64,000 bases of DNA from SB11 sp943370295 (GTDB lineage Bacteria; Bacteroidota; Bacteroidia; UBA8524): contig CALRQL020000007.1 of the NCBI GenBank assembly GCA_943370295.1, positions 62,001 through 126,000 of the forward strand, given 5' to 3'. Positions 59,328 to 64,000 of the stretch are shown here, in pieces. The notes beneath the pieces are model-generated. The model was not told the origin of the DNA, made no database searches, and was given only the letters and a program-made list of their open reading frames with translations. The translations under genes were made by a program, and so were the position numbers. The first letter of the stretch is position 1; every line of letters starts with the position of its first letter.

Positions 59328-60778
59328 ATTAAATTGGGTTCAGGTTCAGGCTTTTTTACTTCGTCTTCAGGGGTATCCCATTCATCGCACAAATAAAAGA
59401 ATACCATACTGAAATATAAAACGGTTGACGTAGGTAATTGTCCAAAAACTTGATTACCATAACTGGCCACTGCAACGCCAAAGAAACCACAGAGCAGGGC
59501 AATGGTTTTGAGCCGCAGCTCATTATCATTGAGGAAAAAGACCTTTCTGAAACCGTAGAACAGTATAATGACTATTTGTATAATGTGCATCCAAAGACCC
59601 ACCACGCCTGTTTCAACCCAAATTTTTACATACCAGCTATCCAAGGCGGTTTCAGCAAGAAAAGTACCCGGGCTAAATCGTTTGCCCCAGTTACCACCTG
59701 CGCCAATACCCCCTCCTATTGGGCGTGAAGCTAAGTAAACTCTTAGTTTTGCCTGGTTTTCAAGCCTTACCTGAAACGAGGCATCTTGTGGGTCGAGAGC
59801 AGTTCGCATCCGTTGTATTTGGTAATTGCCTTGCCCCACCGTGGTATATTTAAGCACTATAAAGGCGCAAGCCCCGGCCACCAATCCCAGTGCCAACACT
59901 CTGAAATTTCGAACTAAAAACAGGTACATCAAAAATCCTGCGGCGATAACAAATAACGGTCCCCGACTTCCTGCCACTGCAAATCCCCAAAAGTAAATAA
60001 AGCCCAACCCGCCGTATATAAGTCGCCGTCGGGTATCTTTTACACCCATGCCTAATATGATGCAGTACAATGCACAATGTGCCATTGCCGCCCCAAATTG
60101 TCCCGCATCGGAGTAAAAGGAGAAACTACGGAGTTTACCCATCAATACGTGGGTGTCTTTTGCGCCTTCTTCCAGCCATTTAACCTCCCCTCCTGCAAGG
60201 CCGATGTATTGTTGTTTAAAACCCCACAAAGCAGCCACAAACGACCAGCCCAGCCAAATGCGGATGAACTTCTCCATGTCTTCGCGCTTGTGCATCCATA
60301 TAAACAACAAGGGTAGGGTTTGTACCCAGTATAGCGATACTCCTCGAACGGCATAAAACCATGCTTCTTTGCTTCGTGCTTCGGGGTTTACAAGCTGGAA
60401 AAGGGTATATAAAAACCAAATTACAACTATCCAAACCAGTGGATTGTTGGCTCGTTTTAAGTCTTTTTTGTCAACACTAAAGAAAGTGCCCAACACACAT
60501 ACCCCCAGTATGGCATCAATCATCAACCCATAGGGGATAGAGGGTGGGAAGAACCTGAAAAGTCCGTTGTTGAAGAAACTGGTATGCAGGTAAATTAAAA
60601 GGCCGGTTTTAGGCTTTGCAATACAAACAGCCGCAAATGCAATAGCAATGGGAAGCACAATAAATATACCCGCGGTTTCCAATCCACCCGATGTGATGAG
60701 AAAAGCCAAACCGGCTGCCGCTGAACCCAAAATAAGGGCCAGCCACAATACACGGAATAAGCTGTTTTTTTCTCCCAC
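59321..60778 (-). CDS. O-antigen polymerase/ligase-like membrane protein (Wzy_C family)
   Basis: The 485-residue product has about 12 membrane segments and the Wzy_C signature region AVAGSRGPLFVIAAGFLMYL, with a large periplasmic loop ending RPIGGGIGAGGNWGKRF. I take GTG 60778 (VGEKNSLFRVLWLALILGSA) as start, five bases after the flippase stop; the frame also has a GTG at 60826, which would make a 43-base overlap with the flippase. Such proteins polymerise lipid-linked repeat units or ligate glycan to a carrier. It works with the flippase and chain-length protein of this operon. Confidence 0.87.
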   Translation of the reverse strand: MGEKNSLFRVLWLALILGSAAAGLAFLITSGGLETAGIFIVLPIAIAFAAVCIAKPKTGLLIYLHTSFFNNGLFRFFPPSIPYGLMIDAILGVCVLGTFFSVDKKDLKRANNPLVWIVVIWFLYTLFQLVNPEARSKEAWFYAVRGVSLYWVQTLPLLFIWMHKREDMEKFIRIWLGWSFVAALWGFKQQYIGLAGGEVKWLEEGAKDTHVLMGKLRSFSFYSDAGQFGAAMAHCALYCIILGMGVKDTRRRLIYGGLGFIYFWGFAVAGSRGPLFVIAAGFLMYLFLVRNFRVLALGLVAGACAFIVLKYTTVGQGNYQIQRMRTALDPQDASFQVRLENQAKLRVYLASRPIGGGIGAGGNWGKRFSPGTFLAETALDSWYVKIWVETGVVGLWMHIIQIVIILFYGFRKVFFLNDNELRLKTIALLCGFFGVAVASYGNQVFGQLPTSTVLYFSMVFFYLCDEWDTPEDEVKKPEPEPNLMW

Positions 60779-60783
60779 GGTGT

Positions 60784-62112
60784 TTATCTCTTTAATTTGT
60801 CTGCCAGCGAGGTGATTTGTTGCCACCCGCTGCTTATAATGCCTGAAAATGAAAACTTCATGTGTTTACCCAAGAAGCTGTAACCCAGCAATACTCCGCT
60901 GCCAAATGTAATTACCGAAATGCCTGCTACCGCAGCCACAGGGGCATTGGGGAACAGGTAGATGGCGGCAAAATCGCCCACTATGTTTACAGCAAGCATA
61001 AGTATCACTTTTATCAGATTTAAACGGGGTTGGTTCACCACATCTAAACCAATACCGCTATACCTTTCAAGCGGGAGGAAAGCAGCATAAACAGCAAAAA
61101 AACGCAGTACCGAGGCCGACTCGCGAAAGCCTTCTCCACCCAATAAAACCACTAAAGGTTCAGCAAAAATAAAACACACCAACGCAACAGGTATTATACC
61201 TAACCATAATACTCCGGCACTTTTATGAAATTCTTTTGTTAGTTCCTCCTCTTTCCCGTTGCTGTGCAGTCCTGCAAGTATGGGTAATCGTGTAATACTG
61301 ATGGCACTTATGGGCATTTCAAAAATTTGCAGCAAGCGTTGTGGTATGTTGTATATACTTACCGCTACAGGCCCTAATAACAGCCCTAAAATATAGGTAT
61401 CGCTGCTGCGTAACAGGTTTGAAACCAACAAGGTAAGCATGCTATACTTGCCAAAACTGAATAACTTTTGGCGGGTAGGTTTATCGCCTTTACTAAAATC
61501 AGTAATACGGCTCCAGCCAAGAATAAGAGTTAACAACGATGTAGCTAACTGGCTGATAACAAAGCCCCAAAAAATATAGTCAATCCCCAAATTGAGGCTA
61601 AAGTTGGCAATGTTGAAACCTAAAAACAGGGCTTGGTTGAGAATGCGAACCCATTGTACTTTTTTAAATTGTTGCGAAGCATTTAAAAACCAAGTGGCAA
61701 GGTTGTGGGGGAGTGTTATTGCAGCCAATAGCCAAAACCATTGCACAAAAAAGCCCAAATCAAGCGAAGAAAACCAACTGTAAAAGGCCACACCTGGCAG
61801 CGTGAATATTGAAACTGCAACTATGGTAAACAACACACATAACTGCCACGCGGCACCGGCAATGGTTTGCTGCTCACCTTGCGTTTTTGCGCCGGCCATG
61901 TTACGTATAACGGGGTTGAGTATCAATCCTGAGCGGATTACATCAAAAAGAGTGAAGGTGGTGATAAATACCAGCCAACTACCCAAGTCGGCTTTGCTAA
62001 GTGTGCGGGCTTGTATGGCAAGTGTGCCTATGCCCAAAACAGCACCTACCCCATTGCCTGCTAACGATGCAAAGGCGTTGCTTTGCATAATATGTTTTAG
62101 CCGTTGCCACAT
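60784..62112 (-). CDS. Oligosaccharide/polysaccharide flippase (Wzx-like)
   Basis: The 442-residue product has about 12-14 membrane helices and Wzx features: SLAGNGVGAVLGIGTLAIQ near the start, LSKADLGSWLVFITTFTLFD, LVSNLLRSSDTYILGLLLG, IYNIPQRLLQIFEMPISAI and LPLERYSGIGLDVVNQPRLN. It transfers lipid-linked oligosaccharide units across the inner membrane. It is 14 bases after the chain-length gene. A second flippase of different sequence is at 47769-49247. Confidence 0.92.
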   Translation of the reverse strand: MWQRLKHIMQSNAFASLAGNGVGAVLGIGTLAIQARTLSKADLGSWLVFITTFTLFDVIRSGLILNPVIRNMAGAKTQGEQQTIAGAAWQLCVLFTIVAVSIFTLPGVAFYSWFSSLDLGFFVQWFWLLAAITLPHNLATWFLNASQQFKKVQWVRILNQALFLGFNIANFSLNLGIDYIFWGFVISQLATSLLTLILGWSRITDFSKGDKPTRQKLFSFGKYSMLTLLVSNLLRSSDTYILGLLLGPVAVSIYNIPQRLLQIFEMPISAISITRLPILAGLHSNGKEEELTKEFHKSAGVLWLGIIPVALVCFIFAEPLVVLLGGEGFRESASVLRFFAVYAAFLPLERYSGIGLDVVNQPRLNLIKVILMLAVNIVGDFAAIYLFPNAPVAAVAGISVITFGSGVLLGYSFLGKHMKFSFSGIISSGWQQITSLADKLKR

Positions 62113-62126
62113 GGGTATTTAAGGGG

Positions 62127-64000
62127 TTATATTGCCCCTCTGCTTAAAAATCGTTTAATAATACGCCTTACTGTAGAGCGGCGTTTAGGTATCTCGCCGT
62201 AAAGGCTTTCAAGCATTTCGGGGGTAACACGGTTTAGCACCAGCATCACTTTATTTTTTGCTGCCTTTTCGTACAAACCTACGGCACGTTCGTGTGCACT
62301 TGTCCACGAACGTTCTGCATTCATTACTAATAACGATACATGTGCTTGGGCAACTAAATCATACGGTACACTGTTGTGAGACAGGTAGGGGATTTCTAAA
62401 AACACGTACCCAAACTCAAAACTACTATGTCCTTTGCCGGTAAGCAATGCTTGTATGCCATCGGTGGCAAAAAAGCCGCCGCTTACCTCATAAGGTACGG
62501 CCACTACACGTTCATCAAGTTCTATTGTGCCTAACGGCGAAGTTTCAGGATACAGGTATAGAACCTTATGGCCAATTTGTGCAAAACGGTTGGCAATACG
62601 TTGGCTAAGCCATGTTTTACCATCGCCTTGGCGGGCACTAAAGGTATTTATTTGGTAATAGGTACTTTTCTTTTCAGCTTCTTTAAGTGCAATGGTAATA
62701 CTGGTAATCAATTGCTCAGTGAGCGATTGCTCCAGTTGTTCAACCATTACTTTCGACCTAACTTTACGCATAGCGGGCAAGGCTCCGGCAAGTACAAGCC
62801 CCGATGATTTTACCGCCTTTTCAGGTGTACGCACAGCATGGTCTAAAATTTCTTGTGCCACAAATAAAGCAAGCAATAATACTGCACCCGCAATAAACGA
62901 GGCAATAATCATTATCATGCGTTTTGATGCTTGCGGGGTTAGCGGATAAAAAGGCTCATCCATAATAGTGAGCGAGTTTGCCATTTCAAGATTTTGCTGG
63001 CGCAAGTTGGCAAGGTTTAAACCGTGAAGGATTGACAGGTATTCTTTTTCAGTTACATCCACATTACGCTCAAGTCGGGTAACTTCTGAGCCTAAAGGTG
63101 CAAACTCGTCATAAATCTGGTCGTATTCTTTTAAGCGCTTTTCAAACACTGTAATTCTTGCCGATGATTCTTCGTACTCGATTACTTTGTTAAGCCATTC
63201 GCCCAATAACTCTTGTTGAGGTACGCTTTCTACCGTATTGTTCAGTTTGTAATACTGTTTGGCAAGCTGGCGCATCTCTTCTTGTAGGGTCTCTACTTCA
63301 TACTCAAGCTCCTCAATAAGTTCTGGAGCTTCGCCATATACTTTAGCATTGGCCAGTTTACGGTTGGCAGCTGCCAATTCTTGACGTTTAGTCAACAAGT
63401 CTTTGTAATTACCTACCACAATCTCACGATCGTCAAGCTTTTTCTCTAAACGCTCCAATGCTGCTTTTGATGCACCAAACTGCATTACCTCTTTATAGTA
63501 ATCAGTAGTCATGTGCTCTTTACTTTCAGCAATGTATTTTGATTGTTCGTGGTAGTTAATGATACGGTTTTGCACCCCAAAGTTTTTCAACCGGTCTTCA
63601 GCAGCGCGCAAATCAACAAGGGCACGGCGCAATTGCTCTTCAAAATAGCGTATTACATTTTGGTTTTCAGAACCTTTTACAGAGCGGTAACGGTGTTTTG
63701 CTACCACCGTTAAAAAGCGTAAGGTGTACATACAAACGGCTTGGTCATCAGCCCTAAAGGCCATTTCAAGCATATCGCTGTTCATTTTACGCATTACGGT
63801 TAAGCGGCTTAGGATGCTGGATACCGAATAGTGAGAAGTACCGGAATTAATAATATCAGCAATTGCATTGCGGCTTGCCGATGAACGTAGGCGTTCAATT
63901 CGTGCAAACGTAGAATCAATATTACCAGGCACTACAAGTACCTTACGGAGCGAATCCGATACTAACTCTTGCAGCTTTTTAAAACTCTTTTCGTTAATAA
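62127..64000 (-). CDS. Wzz/Wzc-like chain-length determinant with a degenerate kinase domain, 5' end cut by window edge
   Basis: The reading frame stays open to the window edge: codons before GTG 63932 read INEKSFKKLQELVSDSLRKV, so the true start lies beyond 64000. The visible part (624 residues) contains a long coiled-coil region (about 80-310: LRRALVDLRAAEDRLKNFGV to LERNVDVTEKEYLSILHGLN), the second membrane helix (MIMIIASFIAGAVLLLALFV) and a cytoplasmic BY-kinase-like domain. That domain has Walker A as SARQGDGKTWLSQR, but Walker A' reads LYLYPETSPLG (the Asp pair is missing), Walker B reads YVFLEIPYLS (no Asp), and there is no Tyr cluster at the C-terminus (RRSTVRRIIKRFLSRGAI). Co-polymerase role is likely, kinase activity doubtful. 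It heads the visible part of the operon. Confidence 0.85.
   Translation of the reverse strand, partial: INEKSFKKLQELVSDSLRKVLVVPGNIDSTFARIERLRSSASRNAIADIINSGTSHYSVSSILSRLTVMRKMNSDMLEMAFRADDQAVCMYTLRFLTVVAKHRYRSVKGSENQNVIRYFEEQLRRALVDLRAAEDRLKNFGVQNRIINYHEQSKYIAESKEHMTTDYYKEVMQFGASKAALERLEKKLDDREIVVGNYKDLLTKRQELAAANRKLANAKVYGEAPELIEELEYEVETLQEEMRQLAKQYYKLNNTVESVPQQELLGEWLNKVIEYEESSARITVFEKRLKEYDQIYDEFAPLGSEVTRLERNVDVTEKEYLSILHGLNLANLRQQNLEMANSLTIMDEPFYPLTPQASKRMIMIIASFIAGAVLLLALFVAQEILDHAVRTPEKAVKSSGLVLAGALPAMRKVRSKVMVEQLEQSLTEQLITSITIALKEAEKKSTYYQINTFSARQGDGKTWLSQRIANRFAQIGHKVLYLYPETSPLGTIELDERVVAVPYEVSGGFFATDGIQALLTGKGHSSFEFGYVFLEIPYLSHNSVPYDLVAQAHVSLLVMNAERSWTSAHERAVGLYEKAAKNKVMLVLNRVTPEMLESLYGEIPKRRSTVRRIIKRFLSRGAI

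Noticed and set aside
60779..60826. Upstream GTG start for the O-antigen polymerase gene
   Set aside because: It would overlap the flippase by 43 bases; the GTG at 60778 right after the flippase stop is simpler, though not proven.

Overview
The window is chromosomal DNA from a member of the Bacteroidota. Direct signs are: three secreted proteins ending in type IX secretion (T9SS) type A sorting domains; a FecI sigma / FecR / TonB-receptor / DUF4249 cluster with a lipocalin-like lipoprotein; GSCFA, DUF4286 and DUF6263 family proteins; menaquinone genes; and many copies of the Bacteroidota -7 promoter box TAnnTTTG upstream of starts, with little sign of Shine-Dalgarno sequences. The exact genus cannot be read from the sequence. 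I saw no rRNA, tRNA, CRISPR array or complete insertion sequence.

Layout. 1-6 kb: a HigB-type toxin gene cut by the window edge, divergent uvrC, a secreted trypsin-like protease, and menD-menB. 6-21 kb: a 319-bp tandem repeat, outer-membrane barrels, kdsB, pyrG, a GSCFA protein and the T9SS cargo proteins, the largest of 1534 residues. 21-30 kb: a 47-residue basic protein too short for ordinary ORF calling, an atypical SDR, a DUF6263 lipoprotein, a cluster of palindromes, an operon of TPR-like protein / ECF sigma / membrane anti-sigma candidate / SIMPL protein, and ald. 29.5-35.5 kb: FecI sigma, a 42-residue lipoprotein, a lipocalin-like lipoprotein, FecR, TonB-dependent receptor and DUF4249 lipoprotein, all on the plus strand. 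35.5-40 kb: a flippase-like membrane protein, then a MerR regulator with a cobalamin-binding domain (CarH/LitR type) divergent from a TIGR01777 epimerase and a photolyase, a probable light-response module. 40-47.6 kb: a PQ-loop protein, a putative zinc peptidase, a histidine phosphatase, a hotdog thioesterase with menF, DUF4286, a MITE-like element, an orphan protein, a thioredoxin-fold protein and a double ABC ATPase. 47.7-54 kb: a 19-bp tandem array, a polysaccharide flippase, a TPR protein, a candidate non-coding RNA, a kelch-like lipoprotein and DUF1697. 54-64 kb: one minus-strand surface polysaccharide operon that runs off the right edge.

How they work together. menD-menB and the menF-thioesterase pair cover four steps of menaquinone synthesis from two separate loci. 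kdsB and pyrG (CTP supply) both serve CMP-Kdo formation for lipopolysaccharide. The right-hand operon encodes chain-length control, flippase, polymerase/ligase, four glycosyltransferases and a methyltransferase for an exported glycan. The most interesting parts are the CarH-like regulator beside the photolyase (it has Met where CarH has the photoadduct His), the degenerate kinase domain of the chain-length protein, the esterase-like T9SS protein whose nucleophile position is Gly, the candidate RNA near 51.5 kb, and several repeat families (319-bp, 19-bp, variable-stem palindromes, 122-bp MITE-like).
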